Notes: generated from the sequence alone by a model not told the origin. A DNA stretch of 64,000 nt from Parafrankia irregularis (GCF_001536285.1 NZ_FAOZ01000016.1:62001-126000), one strand, 5' to 3'; shown: positions 39,881 to 54,500, numbered from the stretch's first letter. Numbers and translations are program-made.

Positions 39881-41833
39881 ATGACACTGAGACCCAGACA
39901 GCGCGCAGCGCTCGCCGCCATCTGCGACACGTTCGCGCCCGGCGACGGCGCGGGCCTCCCGTCGGCCAGCGCCCTCGGTGCGGTCGACATCGCCGAGGCG
40001 GTGGCGGCAGGCCTGCCCCGGGCCGCGGGCCGTCGGCAGCTCGCGACGCTGCTGTCGGTGTGGGACACCCGCCTCGGTGGCCTCCTGCTCGGCGCGGGGC
40101 CGAGGCGGTTCTCCACCCTCGACCCCGCCGCCCGGCAGGACGTCCTGCTGCGGCTGGGGGAGTCGCCGGCGGAGCAGAAGCGGGTGCTGTTCCAGGCCCT
40201 GCGGATGCTCGCCACCTCGTCGTACTACTTCGCTCCGGGGCCGACCGGTTCGTCGCCGGCGTGGGAGGCGATCGGCTACCCCGGCCCGCTGGGCCCGCGC
40301 GACGGTGCCCCGCGCCCCCCGCTGGCGCCGCTGGCGCCCACCGCGGACACCACCCTCGACTGTGACGTGGTGGTCGTCGGGTCGGGCGCGGGCGGCGGCA
40401 CCGCGGCCGGGGTGCTCGCCGGTGCCGGCCTCGACGTCGTCGTCCTCGAACGCGGCGGGTACTACGACGACGCGGATTTCGACGGCGGTGAGCTGTCGGG
40501 CCTGAGCCGGATGTACGCGGCGGGGCCGGCGACGACGGCGGAGGGCCAGGTCGCCCTGGTCGCGGGTTCCTGCCTGGGCGGGGGAACGGTCGTCAACTGG
40601 TCCACGTCGCTGCCGACCCCGCCGCGCATCCGTGCCGAATGGGCGGGGCTGGGCGCCAAGCAGTTCGACGAGGACGAGTTCACGCAGGCGCTGGACGCGG
40701 TGAACCAGCGGCTGTCGGTCAACACCGACCACAGCATCCCCTCGGCGCGGGACGCGGTGCTCGAACGCGGGCTCACCGCGCTCGGCTGGCACGTCGACGC
40801 GCTGCCGCGCAACGTCACCGGCTGTGACATGGCCGTCGAATGCGGGCGGTGTGGCCTCGGCTGTCGCCTCGGTGCCAAGCAGTCGGTCACGAAGACCTGG
40901 CTCGCGGACGCGCAGGCGCACGGTGCCCGCCTGGTCGTCAACGTCGACGTCCGCCGTATCGACGTGCGGGGCGGCCGCGCCGTCGGTGTCGAGGGCGTCA
41001 CCTCGGACGGCCACGCGGTGAAGGTGCGGGCCCGGGCGGTCGTCGCCGCCGCCGGCGCCATCCAGACACCGGCGCTGCTGCGCCGGTCGGGCCTGTCCAA
41101 CCCGAACATCGGCCGGTACCTGCGGCTGCACCCGGCGACCGCCGTCTGGGGCGTGTTCGACGAGCCGATCCGCCCCTGGGAGGGCGGTATGCAGACGCGC
41201 TACTCCCTGGAGCATGGCGACCTCGACGGCGACGGGTACGGCGTGATCTACGAGACGGGCCCGGGTAACCCGGGCGCCCTGCAGGGCTTCATGAACTGGC
41301 GGGGCGGCGGGGCACACCTCGCCGCGATGAAGGACCTCGCGCACACCGCGGGAGTCGGCGTCATCACCCGTGACCGCGATCCCGGTGAGGTCCGGGTCGG
41401 GCGGGACGGTGAACCCGTGCCGCACTATCGGCTTTCGGCCCACGACACCGCGCACGTGAAGGCGGGAATCGAGGGCGCCGCCCGCATTCTGGAGGCCGCG
41501 GGAGCACGCCGGATATACTCGGCTCATCAGGCCGGTCCATCCTATGAACCGGGCCGGCGCGGATCACACGGTGAATTCGTTGCCGCCTGCCACAATGCGG
41601 GTTATGGTCCGGGTGAATGCTCGATCGCGGCGTTGCACATCATGGGTACGGCGCGAATGGGTGACGCCCCGGACATGAGCGCGACCAACCCGGATGGCTG
41701 CATCTGGGAGCTGCCGAATGTCGTGGTGGCGGATGCGTCCTGTTTTCCCACCTCGCCTGGAGTGAATCCCATGGTCTCCATCGAGGCGATCGCCTACATG
41801 AATGCCCGACGACTGGCCGCCAGGCTTGCGTGA
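39881..41833 (+). CDS. GMC-type alcohol oxidoreductase with N-terminal gluconate-DH-3-like domain
   Basis: A 650-aa flavoprotein. Residues 1-110 or so resemble the helical gluconate dehydrogenase subunit 3 domain. The FAD-binding VVVVGSGAGGGTAAGVLAG (about 163-181) opens the GMC fold, followed by GSCLGGGTVVNWSTSLPTP. The cluster CDMAVECGRCGLGC, the catalytic His in ALHIMGTARMG and the closing GVNPMVSIEAIAYMNA follow. This arrangement is that of long-chain or cyclic alcohol oxidases, which turn an alcohol into an aldehyde or ketone. It sits between the importer and the acyl-CoA ligase, suggesting it starts breakdown of the imported substrate. Confidence 0.87.
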   Translation: MTLRPRQRAALAAICDTFAPGDGAGLPSASALGAVDIAEAVAAGLPRAAGRRQLATLLSVWDTRLGGLLLGAGPRRFSTLDPAARQDVLLRLGESPAEQKRVLFQALRMLATSSYYFAPGPTGSSPAWEAIGYPGPLGPRDGAPRPPLAPLAPTADTTLDCDVVVVGSGAGGGTAAGVLAGAGLDVVVLERGGYYDDADFDGGELSGLSRMYAAGPATTAEGQVALVAGSCLGGGTVVNWSTSLPTPPRIRAEWAGLGAKQFDEDEFTQALDAVNQRLSVNTDHSIPSARDAVLERGLTALGWHVDALPRNVTGCDMAVECGRCGLGCRLGAKQSVTKTWLADAQAHGARLVVNVDVRRIDVRGGRAVGVEGVTSDGHAVKVRARAVVAAAGAIQTPALLRRSGLSNPNIGRYLRLHPATAVWGVFDEPIRPWEGGMQTRYSLEHGDLDGDGYGVIYETGPGNPGALQGFMNWRGGGAHLAAMKDLAHTAGVGVITRDRDPGEVRVGRDGEPVPHYRLSAHDTAHVKAGIEGAARILEAAGARRIYSAHQAGPSYEPGRRGSHGEFVAACHNAGYGPGECSIAALHIMGTARMGDAPDMSATNPDGCIWELPNVVVADASCFPTSPGVNPMVSIEAIAYMNARRLAARLA

Positions 41834-41963
41834 CGGGCGGCACTGCCTGACGGACCCGCGTCTTCATCTCAGATCATCGGTGCTGGGTAAGGGCAAGGGG
41901 CCGGAACGAGTCCGTGATTGGTGGCCTTACCGGCGGCCGATGGATCCCAGGAGGAGCGAAGAG

Positions 41964-43925
41964 ATGACCGACATCGCGTTACAGCGCGCAGCGATCGACG
42001 CCGAGATCGAAGGCCTGACCCTCGTCGGGGTCCTCGAACGCACGGTGCGCGAGCGCGGCACCGAGCCCGCCTACTCCGACCGGCGCCTCGCCGAGGGGGC
42101 GGATGACGGCCGCGGCTGGCGGACCGTCACCTGGGCCGAGCTGGTCGACCGTGCCCGTGAGCTGGCCGCGGGCTTCCTGGACGCGGGCCTCGCACCCGGC
42201 GAGGCGGTGGCCGTCATGGCCTCCAACCGGATCGAGCACGTCGTGGCGGACATCGCCACCGTGCTCGCCGGCGGCATCCCCGTGTCGGTCTACAACACGC
42301 TCTCGCCCGAACAGGTCGCCTACGTCGCCGGGCATGTCGAGCCGCGGATCGTCGTGCTCGAGACCGCCGACCACGCCGCTCGCTGGTCCGCGGTGCTCGC
42401 GGAGAAGTCCACGGTGAGCCAGGTCATCGCGTTCGGCACCGCCTTCGACGCACTGACCGCGAGCGACGCCGACGCCGAGGCCGCCGCCGATGCCGCCGCC
42501 GCGGACGCCGACGACGCCAGGTCCGTGGCGGTGGCCGCCGACGTGCGGGTCGTCACCTGGGACCAGGCGGCGGCCGACGGTGCGATGGCGCTGACGCGCC
42601 GAGACGCGGAGCTGGCGATCCGAGGCGAGGCCATCAAGCCGGACGACCCGATCACGATCCTGTACACGTCCGGTACGACGGGCCGGCCCAAGGGCGTCGT
42701 CCTCACCCATCGCAACATCTGGTTCGAGGCGGCCGTCTCGGCCCGCAAGGCGCACCTGGACGGGCCGGGCATCTCGGTGTCCTACCTGCCTTTCGCGCAC
42801 ATCGCCGAACGAATCCTCGGCCTGTACATCCCGCAGCTGCAGGGCGGTCACGTCCACCTCATCGACGATCCGGCGGCGCTCGCCCCCGCCCTCGCCGAGA
42901 TCCGTCCCACCCGTTTCTTCGGGGTTCCGCGGGTCTGGGAGAAGATCCGAGCGGGGATCGGGGCGAAGCTCGCGGCCGAGCCGAACGCGGCGAAGCGCGA
43001 GGCCGTCGCGCAGGCCCTCGCCATCGGGCAGGCCTATGTCGAGTCCACGCAGACGGGCCGGACGACGCCGCCGGAGCTGCGGGCGCGGTTCGAGGCGGTC
43101 GACGGGCCGATCCTGCGGCCGTTGCGCGCCGCCCTCGGCCTCGACCGGATCGAGTGGGCGTCCAGTGCCGCCGCGCCGATGCCGGTGGAGATCGCCCGGT
43201 TCCTGGCCGGCCTGGGCCTGAGCGTCTACGACGTGTACGGCATGACCGAGACGACCGCCTCGGCGACGGCCGGCGGCCCGGACGCGTTCCGGCTCGGCAC
43301 TGTCGGCACCGCCCAGGACGGCATCGAGGTACGCATCGCCGACGACGGCGAGATCCTGGTACGCGGGCCGATCACGACACCCGGCTACCACAAGGAGCCC
43401 ACGGCGACCGCCGAGCTGATCGACCCCGACGGCTGGGTGCACACCGGGGACGTGGGCGAGCTCGACGCGGACGGCTTCCTGCGGGTGGTCGACCGCAAGA
43501 AGGACATCATCATCACCTCGTCGGGCAAGAACATCGCCCCGTCCAACATCGAGAACGCGCTCAAGGAGAGCCCGCTGATCGGGCAGGCGCTGGTGGTCGG
43601 TGAAGGCCGCCCGTACCTCGTGGCGATCCTGACCCTCGACGGCGAGACGGCGCCGATCATCGCGCGGCGGCTCGGCGTCGAGGGAACGACGGTGGCCGAG
43701 CTCGCGGTCGACCCGGCGATCCTGGACGCGGTCGCCGCGGTCGTCGCGGCGACGAACGCGCGGCTGTCACGGCCCGAGCAGATCAAGGCCTACGAGCTGC
43801 TCACCGAGGAGTGGACCATCGGCGGCGAGCAGCTCACACCCACGCTGAAGCTGAAGCGCAAGGTCGTGATCAGCCGATACGAGGACGTCATCGCCGACCT
43901 CTACCAGAGCGGGCGCATGGCATGA
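41964..43925 (+). CDS. Long-chain acyl-CoA synthetase (AMP-dependent ligase)
   Basis: A 653-aa acyl-CoA ligase. The P-loop YTSGTTGRPKGV has K243. Downstream are PTRFFGVPRVWEKI, YGMTETTASAT, TGDVGELDADGFLRVVDRKK and the C-terminal GKNIAPSNIENAL segment. It would activate the acid made by the alcohol and aldehyde oxidation steps for beta-oxidation by the genes that follow. The ATG at 41964 is well supported by AGGAGGAG; the frame is open from 41802 but that extension lies in the gap. A second ligase of the same class is at 6309-8255. Its stop overlaps the next start by ATGA. Confidence 0.93.
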   Translation: MTDIALQRAAIDAEIEGLTLVGVLERTVRERGTEPAYSDRRLAEGADDGRGWRTVTWAELVDRARELAAGFLDAGLAPGEAVAVMASNRIEHVVADIATVLAGGIPVSVYNTLSPEQVAYVAGHVEPRIVVLETADHAARWSAVLAEKSTVSQVIAFGTAFDALTASDADAEAAADAAAADADDARSVAVAADVRVVTWDQAAADGAMALTRRDAELAIRGEAIKPDDPITILYTSGTTGRPKGVVLTHRNIWFEAAVSARKAHLDGPGISVSYLPFAHIAERILGLYIPQLQGGHVHLIDDPAALAPALAEIRPTRFFGVPRVWEKIRAGIGAKLAAEPNAAKREAVAQALAIGQAYVESTQTGRTTPPELRARFEAVDGPILRPLRAALGLDRIEWASSAAAPMPVEIARFLAGLGLSVYDVYGMTETTASATAGGPDAFRLGTVGTAQDGIEVRIADDGEILVRGPITTPGYHKEPTATAELIDPDGWVHTGDVGELDADGFLRVVDRKKDIIITSSGKNIAPSNIENALKESPLIGQALVVGEGRPYLVAILTLDGETAPIIARRLGVEGTTVAELAVDPAILDAVAAVVAATNARLSRPEQIKAYELLTEEWTIGGEQLTPTLKLKRKVVISRYEDVIADLYQSGRMA

Positions 43926-44440
43926 CCGATCTTTCCCAGACCGACCCGGCGGAGCGGACCGACCCCGCTGCGCGGACCGAACTGGTCCGGCGCTGGACGG
44001 CGCTGCGGCAGTCCGCCGGGCCGATCGAGCCCACCGAGCTGGACGACCTGTGGGCCGCGCTCGCCCCCGTCGACGCGGGCGGCATCCTGGGCCAGTGGCG
44101 TGGCTTCGCCTTCCCCACCGGGCATCGGATGGGCAGGCTGCTGGTCCGCAGCCGCTGGTACGGCAAGCGGTTCGTCGCCCTGGACGACGCGGTGCCGCTG
44201 CTGTGCGTCGGCCCGGACGGCGAGCTGTTCTCCGACGTCGAGTCCGGCAAGGGCCTGGCGAGCCTGTGGAACGTGGAGTTCCGTGGCGAGGTGACAGCGA
44301 CGATGGTCTACGACGGAATGGCCGTTCTCGACCATTTCAAGAAGGTCGACGACCGCACCCTGATGGGCATCATGAACGGCAGGCCAGGCCTGGTGCTGGA
44401 CAACGGCCGGCATTTCTATTTCGGGTTGGAACGGGACTGA
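43922..44440 (+). CDS. GXWXG/DUF4334 domain protein
   Basis: A 172-aa protein made of an N-terminal GXWXG motif region, seen as LGQWRGFAFPTGH (about 57-69), and a C-terminal DUF4334 domain with KRFVALDDAVPLLCVG, VEFRGEVTATMVYDGMAVLD and HFKKVDDRTLMGIMNGR. The fold resembles a small beta-barrel ligand-binding module; no enzyme activity is established. It is translationally coupled to the acyl-CoA ligase (ATGA overlap), so it probably assists handling of the same acyl or terpenoid substrate. Confidence 0.82.
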   Translation: MTDLSQTDPAERTDPAARTELVRRWTALRQSAGPIEPTELDDLWAALAPVDAGGILGQWRGFAFPTGHRMGRLLVRSRWYGKRFVALDDAVPLLCVGPDGELFSDVESGKGLASLWNVEFRGEVTATMVYDGMAVLDHFKKVDDRTLMGIMNGRPGLVLDNGRHFYFGLERD

Positions 44441-44489
44441 GTCGTCCGCGGCCCGGACCACGAGACGACATCGCTGAACGGAGAATTCG

Positions 44490-45653
44490 ATGAGTGGCGT
44501 CTACGCGACCCGTCGCCCCCTGTACGAGGACGAGCACGAGGAGTTCCGCTCCACTGTCCGTGCTTTTGTCGACAAGTACGCCAGGCCGAACGCCGAGCGC
44601 TGGCAGGCGGAGGGCAAGGTCGACCGCTGGCTGTTCCAGGAGGCCGGGAACGCGGGCGTCCTCGGGTTCAACATCCCGGAGGAGTACGGCGGCGGCGGGA
44701 CAAAGGACTTCCGCTTCAACGCGATCGTCGCCGAGGAGCTCGGCCGCAACCCGGTCTCCGACGGCATGGCCGGAGTCGGCCTGTCCAACGACATCGTCAT
44801 CCCGTACTTCATCGACCTCACCAACGACGAGCAGAAGGCCCGCTGGCTGCCCGGCATCGCGAAGGGCGACCTGATCGTCGCCGTCGCCATGACCGAGCCG
44901 GGCACCGGCAGCGACCTCGCCGGCATCCGCACCAGCGCGGTGCGCGACGGCGACCACTACATCGTCAACGGCAGCAAGACGTTCATCTCGAACGGGCAGA
45001 ACGCCGACCTGGTCGTCACGGCGGTGCGTACCAGCGATGACCCGCACAAGGGCCTGAGCCTGATGGTCATCGAGGCGGACAGCCCCGGCTTCGGGCGGGG
45101 GCGCAACCTGGAGAAGATCGGCCTGCACGCGCAGGACACCAGCGAGCTGTTCTTCAGCGACGTGCGGGTGCCGGCGGAGAACCTGCTCGGCGCGGAGGGC
45201 AGCGGTTTCCTCGGGCTGATGAAGAACCTCCCGCAGGAACGCCTCTCGATCGCGGCCGGTGCCATCGCGGCGACCGAGGGCGTGCTCGAGCGCACGCTGT
45301 CCTACGTCACCGACCGCAAGGCGTTCGGCCAGCCCATCGGCACCTTCCAGAACACCCGGTTCCAGCTCGCGGAGATGGTGACCGCGGCCCGGGTCAGCCG
45401 TATCTACATCGACGACCTGATCACCCGGCACACGGCCGGCGAGGTGACCGCGGTGGAGGCCGCCGCCGCGAAGTTCTGGACCACCGAGCAGCTCGTCGAC
45501 ATCGTCGGGCGCTGCCTGCAGCTGCACGGCGGCTACGGCTACATGCTCGAGTACCGCATCGCGCAGGACTACCTCGACTCGCGCATCACCACCATCTACG
45601 GCGGCACGACGGAGATCATGAAGGAGATCGTCGGCCGCGACCTCGGTCTGTGA
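44490..45653 (+). CDS. Acyl-CoA dehydrogenase, long-chain type
   Basis: A 387-aa FAD enzyme for the first oxidation of beta-oxidation (acyl-CoA to trans-2-enoyl-CoA). It has VAVAMTEPGTGSDLAGI, FISNGQNADLVVTAVRT, RKAFGQPIGTFQNTRF and LQLHGGYGYMLEY. The C-terminal YGGTTEIMKEI lacks the MCAD-type catalytic Glu. The likely base is instead E250 in LPQERLSIA, the arrangement of long-chain acyl-CoA dehydrogenases. It lies 49 bases after the DUF4334 gene in the same operon. Confidence 0.94.
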   Translation: MSGVYATRRPLYEDEHEEFRSTVRAFVDKYARPNAERWQAEGKVDRWLFQEAGNAGVLGFNIPEEYGGGGTKDFRFNAIVAEELGRNPVSDGMAGVGLSNDIVIPYFIDLTNDEQKARWLPGIAKGDLIVAVAMTEPGTGSDLAGIRTSAVRDGDHYIVNGSKTFISNGQNADLVVTAVRTSDDPHKGLSLMVIEADSPGFGRGRNLEKIGLHAQDTSELFFSDVRVPAENLLGAEGSGFLGLMKNLPQERLSIAAGAIAATEGVLERTLSYVTDRKAFGQPIGTFQNTRFQLAEMVTAARVSRIYIDDLITRHTAGEVTAVEAAAAKFWTTEQLVDIVGRCLQLHGGYGYMLEYRIAQDYLDSRITTIYGGTTEIMKEIVGRDLGL

Positions 45654-45683
45654 CGCGATAGACCTGCTGAGAAAGGAAACCTC

Positions 45684-46892
<1,209 letters not shown>

Positions 46893-46933
46893 GCGCGTCC
46901 CAGCGCGGATCAGCGGGTCTAGGAGAGACACAG

Positions 46934-50142
<3,209 letters not shown>

Positions 50143-50170
50143 CCGGCCCGTCACCGGCTGCCCGCGAACC

Positions 50171-50209
50171 GCGGGGCTCCGCGGGGATCCGCCACCCGCG
50201 GAGCCCCGC
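50171..50209. terminator. 15-bp inverted repeat before the alcohol dehydrogenase gene
   Basis: GCGGGGCTCCGCGGG pairs with its complement at 50195-50209 around a 9-base loop. It lies between the nitronate monooxygenase-like gene and the alcohol dehydrogenase gene. There is no T-run, so it may be a partial terminator or a stabiliser of the upstream transcript. Confidence 0.5.
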
Positions 50210-50257
50210 ACCCTCGCGCGGACGCGCGCTCATCCAGTTACAGAAGGGAACCTGCCG

Positions 50258-51376
50258 ATGCGTGCGGCGGTGCTTCGTGACGCGGGCCGGCTCGAGGTCG
50301 AGGATCTCGACGTCCCCGAGCCCGGGCCGGGCGAGGTCCGGGTCCAGGTCCGGGCCACCGGGGTCTGCCACACCGACCTCACGGTCGTCGAGGGGAAGAT
50401 GCCCGTCCCGCGGCCGGTCGTGCTCGGCCACGAGGGCGCCGGGGTGGTCGACGCCGTCGGCCCGGGTGTCGCCGACCTCAGCGTCGGTGACCACGTCGTC
50501 CTGACGATCACGCCTGGGTGCGGGGTGTGCCGGCAGTGCCAGCTCGGTGCGCTCGGCCTGTGCGAGGTCGCCGCCCCGCACATGATCGACGGCCGGCTGT
50601 CGCACGGCCAGCAACGGCTCACCAAGGGCGCCGAGCGGATCAACCACTTCGCGCTGCAGTCGTCGTTCGCGGAATACGCGGTCGTCGACCGCCGGGCCGC
50701 GGTGAAGGTGCCCGACGACGTGCCGTTCGACATCGCCTGCCTCACCGCCTGTGGCGTCTCCACCGGCTTCGGCGCGGCGGTGGTGCGGGCCGGCGTCGAG
50801 GCCGGCGAGACGGTGCTGGTCATCGGCGCCGGCGGGGTGGGCCTGGCCACCGTGCTCGGCGCGGTCACCGCCGGCGCCGGCCGGGTGATCGTGGCCGACC
50901 GCAGCGCGGCGGCCTGCCAGCTCGCCGAGGACCTCGGCGCCACGGACAGCATCGTGGTGGAGGAGGACACCAACCTCGTCTCCCGGGTCCGCGCGCTTAC
51001 CCGCGGCGGCGGTGGCGTCGGCAGTGGTGGCGGCGGTGGCGTCGACGTCGCGATCGACGCCGTGGGCACCGGGAGGACCGCCGCGGCGGCGTTCAACGCG
51101 CTGCGCCGGGGCGGACGGGCGGTCGTCGTCGGCGTCGCGGATCCCCGGGCGACGGTGTCCGTCCCGCTGTACCACCTGATCGACCAGCGGGTGCTCACCG
51201 GAAGCACGAACGGAAGCATTCGCCCGCAGGTCGACATCCCGCGGATCCTCGACCTCTACCGGGCCGGCCGGCTGCCCCTCGACCGCCTCGTCACCCGCCG
51301 CTACCCCCTGGAGGACATCGGCCAGGCGATGGCCGAGCTCGGCGTGAAACCCGGCCGGGCGGTGATCACCTTCTGA
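50258..51376 (+). CDS. Zinc-dependent alcohol dehydrogenase (MDR family)
   Basis: A 372-aa medium-chain dehydrogenase. Catalytic zinc ligands lie in GVCHTDL and LGHEGAGVV. The structural zinc motif CGVCRQCQLGALGLC is complete. The Rossmann fold has VLVIGAGGVGLATVLGAV. A Gly-rich insertion (RGGGGVGSGGGGG, about 247-259), encoded by GGTGGC-type repeats, is unusual. It would interconvert an alcohol and an aldehyde using NAD(P) or a bound cofactor, and complements the GMC oxidase at the head of the locus. The ATG at 50258 has AGAAGGGAA upstream. The gene ends ten bases before the tRNA-Phe fragment. Confidence 0.92.
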   Translation: MRAAVLRDAGRLEVEDLDVPEPGPGEVRVQVRATGVCHTDLTVVEGKMPVPRPVVLGHEGAGVVDAVGPGVADLSVGDHVVLTITPGCGVCRQCQLGALGLCEVAAPHMIDGRLSHGQQRLTKGAERINHFALQSSFAEYAVVDRRAAVKVPDDVPFDIACLTACGVSTGFGAAVVRAGVEAGETVLVIGAGGVGLATVLGAVTAGAGRVIVADRSAAACQLAEDLGATDSIVVEEDTNLVSRVRALTRGGGGVGSGGGGGVDVAIDAVGTGRTAAAAFNALRRGGRAVVVGVADPRATVSVPLYHLIDQRVLTGSTNGSIRPQVDIPRILDLYRAGRLPLDRLVTRRYPLEDIGQAMAELGVKPGRAVITF

Positions 51377-51386
51377 ACGGCGCCCC

Positions 51387-51429
51387 GAAAAGTGGAAGGT
51401 CGGCGGTTCGACCCCGCCCCTGCCCACCA
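51387..51429 (+). other. Orphan 3' half of tRNA-Phe (probable attachment-site scar)
   Basis: The 43 bases run from the GAA anticodon (GAAAAGTGG) through the T arm, with GGCGG/CCGCC pairing around TTCGACC, to CCTGCCC-A-CCA. That is a complete tRNA-Phe 3' half including encoded CCA. No matching 5' half precedes it: the upstream bases are the end of the alcohol dehydrogenase gene. Such 3' tRNA fragments are left by integrases that insert into tRNA genes. On the plus strand it would mark the right border of an element lying to its left. Confidence 0.75.
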
Positions 51430-51449
51430 CCTCTGATCAGGGGTTTCTC
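51430..51449 (+). terminator. Short hairpin after the tRNA fragment
   Basis: CCTCTGATCAGGGG forms a compact stem with one G-T wobble and is followed by TTTCTCTT. It resembles the terminator normally found behind tRNA genes and could end transcription of the alcohol dehydrogenase gene. Confidence 0.45.
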
Positions 51450-51494
51450 TTCGCAACTCGGCTCCTAGCGGTAATGATCCTCCGGTCAGTTGAA

Positions 51495-51527
51495 GTCCTC
51501 CCCGCGCGAGCACGGGGGATACCGACC
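51495..51527. repeat. Single CRISPR-repeat-like sequence (type I-E style)
   Basis: The stretch begins GTCCTCCCCGCGCGAGCACG and continues GGGGATACCGACC. It resembles actinobacterial type I-E repeats with their CCCCG/CGGGG hairpin. Only one copy is present, with no spacers and no cas genes in the window, so it is not an array. It could be a relic or a chance hairpin. Confidence 0.3.
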
Positions 51528-51570
51528 AGTAGACGTACTGCCCGGTTCGCAGGCGTGGGTACGCCTGTTG

Positions 51571-54500
51571 CTATCGACGTGCCACCGCCACCCGGTTACG
51601 GCCGCGGTGCTTGGCCTTGTAGAGCGCGGCGTCGGCGACCTCGAAGAACGCATTGAGATCGCCGTCCACGGGGGGAACGGCCGCCGCGACGCCGATGCTC
51701 ACGGTGACGACTCCCCTTTCGACCAGCGGGTGCGGTTCGGCCAGCTCCTCGACCGCCGAACGGCTCCGATGAGCGAGCCGGGCGGCCGCTCCCAGACCTG
51801 TCCTTGGCATGACTACGGCGAACTCCTCGCCGCCATAGCGAGCGACCAGATGGGTGTCACGGATGTTCTTGGCGAGGCATGCGGCGACCTTTTTGAGACA
51901 CTGGTCGCCCGCGCTGTGCCCAAAATGGTCGTTGTAAAGCTTGAAATAGTCGATGTCGACTATCGTGAGCGCGATAGGCGTAGAATTGCGTCCCGCGCGG
52001 TTCCATTCCACATCGAGGACCTCGCTGAGACGCCGGCGGTTGGCCAGCCCGGTCAGCGGATCAGTCGTCGACAGCTGTAGCAGCCGGCGGTTCACGACGG
52101 AGAGCTGCTGGGTTCGTTCGGCGACCTTGCGTTCCAGCGACGCATAGACCTGGGCGTTGTCGAGTGAGACGGCCAGCTGTCCGGCGACCAGCATTATTCC
52201 TTCCAGGCGTTCAATAGTAAACGCGCTACGGATCATCCGGTTCTCGAGGAGAAGCATTGCGCCCTGCGTGCCGCGTATTGTGATAGGCAGGGCAAGCAGG
52301 GAGCAACGGTCGAGGTCGGCGAAGTACAGATCGCGGCGAAACCGCTCGTCGTGGGTCGCGTCGTCGATAGCAAGGGGTTGGTGGGTGCGATCGACATACC
52401 AGATGACCGAAGCCGGCAGCATGCGCCGCCGACCGGCTTCGTCGAGTGAGATGGTGTCGCCGTCGCCTACCGGCACGGACCAGCCAACTTCATTCTGCTC
52501 ATGCAGCAACAGGTGGACGCTGGTGGCGCCAGTCATTTCCGACAGGATTCCCGCGACCCTTGCTCGTAGACCGTCGATGGTGGTCTCGGAGCCGAGCGCC
52601 TGAGACGCGGCCGCGATACCGAACAGGTCAATGGTCCGGGTCGTGGCGGCGGGCTTGCACCCGGCGGGCTCCGCCAGCCGGCGCGCATCCGGCTCCATGG
52701 CCGTGAACTCGATGCCCTGCACCGGGTGAACCCAGTCGAGCTGGCTGACCTTCGCCGTCGCGCCCCAGGCCAGATACTGACGGCGGGCAGCCGCGAGCGG
52801 AGCGTTTCCAGCCTCCAACATGCCGTGGGAGAGGTAGAACCGGGCGGTGCGTTCGAGGATCAGCGCTCGGTGCCATGGGCGATCCCGCGTGGACGCCTCG
52901 CGCTGCGCGACGTCGAACATGTACGCCGCCTTGTGGAAATCACCGACAGCCCAGGCCTGTTCCGCCTCCACCAGACGCAGCAGGTGGAGGAAGTTGACCG
53001 GCGCGTCGGCCGCACGCGCGGACAACCATGCGACCAACTCGTCCAGCTCAGCCAGCGAGGCTTCACGCTGACTCGCTTCGGTGGCCCGTGCCTGCGCGGC
53101 GAGCGACATGGCCCGCAGCAGTCGTGCCGTCGTCGTCACATACATCGGCTCGATCACCGGCAGCAGCCGCATCGACGCCGCGGTGTGGCGGGCCAGCCTG
53201 GCCGGATGATCGAAGATCGCCGCGGCGAGCGCCAAGGCGATGTGCAGATGGGCGCGGGCGATCGGATTGGCCGCGAGTCTGCTCAGGGCAGACACCTCGT
53301 CGGCTTCCGATTCGACGGTCTCGCCACGCAGAATCCTGATCAGCTGGCGGCACGGCTGGACGTTCTCCACAAGATGCGCATTACCGGTGCCTGCCCCGGC
53401 CGCGAGCGCCGCGTCGACCTCAGGGGCAAGGGCGTCAAGAGTTGGTGCACAGTCCAGCAGATTGTGCACCAACATGTAGCGTGTATACGACGCATTCTGC
53501 AGGTCACCGCTGCGGACAAGCACCTCCAGCGCGCGACGGGCCCCCGAAATATTCTCCTCGAGGGAATCGAACCAGTGCCCGACACCAGCCGCGTAAAGGT
53601 ACTGAGCACGACCGATCTCAAGGTCATAACCGAGTGACCTGCTCACCGAGAGGAGCCGCTGCACCACGCGGTACCCGGTGCGATAGTCGCCGCGGCTGCC
53701 GATAGTCCACGCGGCACCGGCGGCCGGGCCGAGAAAGGTGGCATGCGGGCCGTTCTGCACCCACATCTCCAGTACCTTCACGGTCAGCCAGCCCAGCATC
53801 GGCTGATCGCAGAAGTAGGCCGCGGGCAGGAGCCGGTCGATGATCCTGCAGGCGTCGAGTCGGGAGTGGTCGATGCCGCCTGCCAACCGAAGATCATCTG
53901 ACTCATCGGTCCGATCGATCCACTGGCGGACCTCCTTCAGCCCGCGGTCGATGTCCGAGTCCAGATGATCCCGGTCCGGGACGGCGAAACCCAGGTGCCT
54001 CAGCTGGTCGAGGCCGAGCCGCATCGCCTCCCGAGCCAGGCCCCGGTTGGTCAGGCTGACAACCTGCGCCTCGACAGCCGCGGTGCGTTGAGTCGGGTGC
54101 GTGCAAAGCCGACAGACGGTTTCGTAGGCCTCATCGGCCTCCTCCAGCAGGCCAAGCCGGTGAAGGGCGGCGTGCCGCTCGGTGCCGACCGCGATCAGCT
54201 GGTCGGTGTCAGCCGGATCGATGAGCGGCATCGCCGCGGTCAGGAACCGTTCTTCCAGCGGGTAGTTGCTGAGTATCCGGGCCTGGCCGGCGGCCCGCCG
54301 GAAGAGCGCCGCCATGAGCTGCCGTTCCTGCGTGGCGTGAACCGCGTCGGCGACCAGCAGATACTGCTCCGCGGCGACAGCGAAGTACTCGTCCCGTTCG
54401 GACAGACACCGGGCCAGCCGCAGCCGAACAGCGCGCTGTTCGGTCGCTGTGATCCTGTCCAGGAGAGACTTCTGCGTCCGGTCGTGGTGGAACCGGATCG

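Noticed and set aside
51000-51050. Gly-rich GGTGGC repeats as a separate repeat element
   Set aside because: They are in-frame low-complexity codons of the alcohol dehydrogenase linker, too irregular to list separately.
51495-51527. A CRISPR array
   Set aside because: Only one repeat-like unit is present, with no spacers and no cas genes; it is kept only as a low-confidence repeat.
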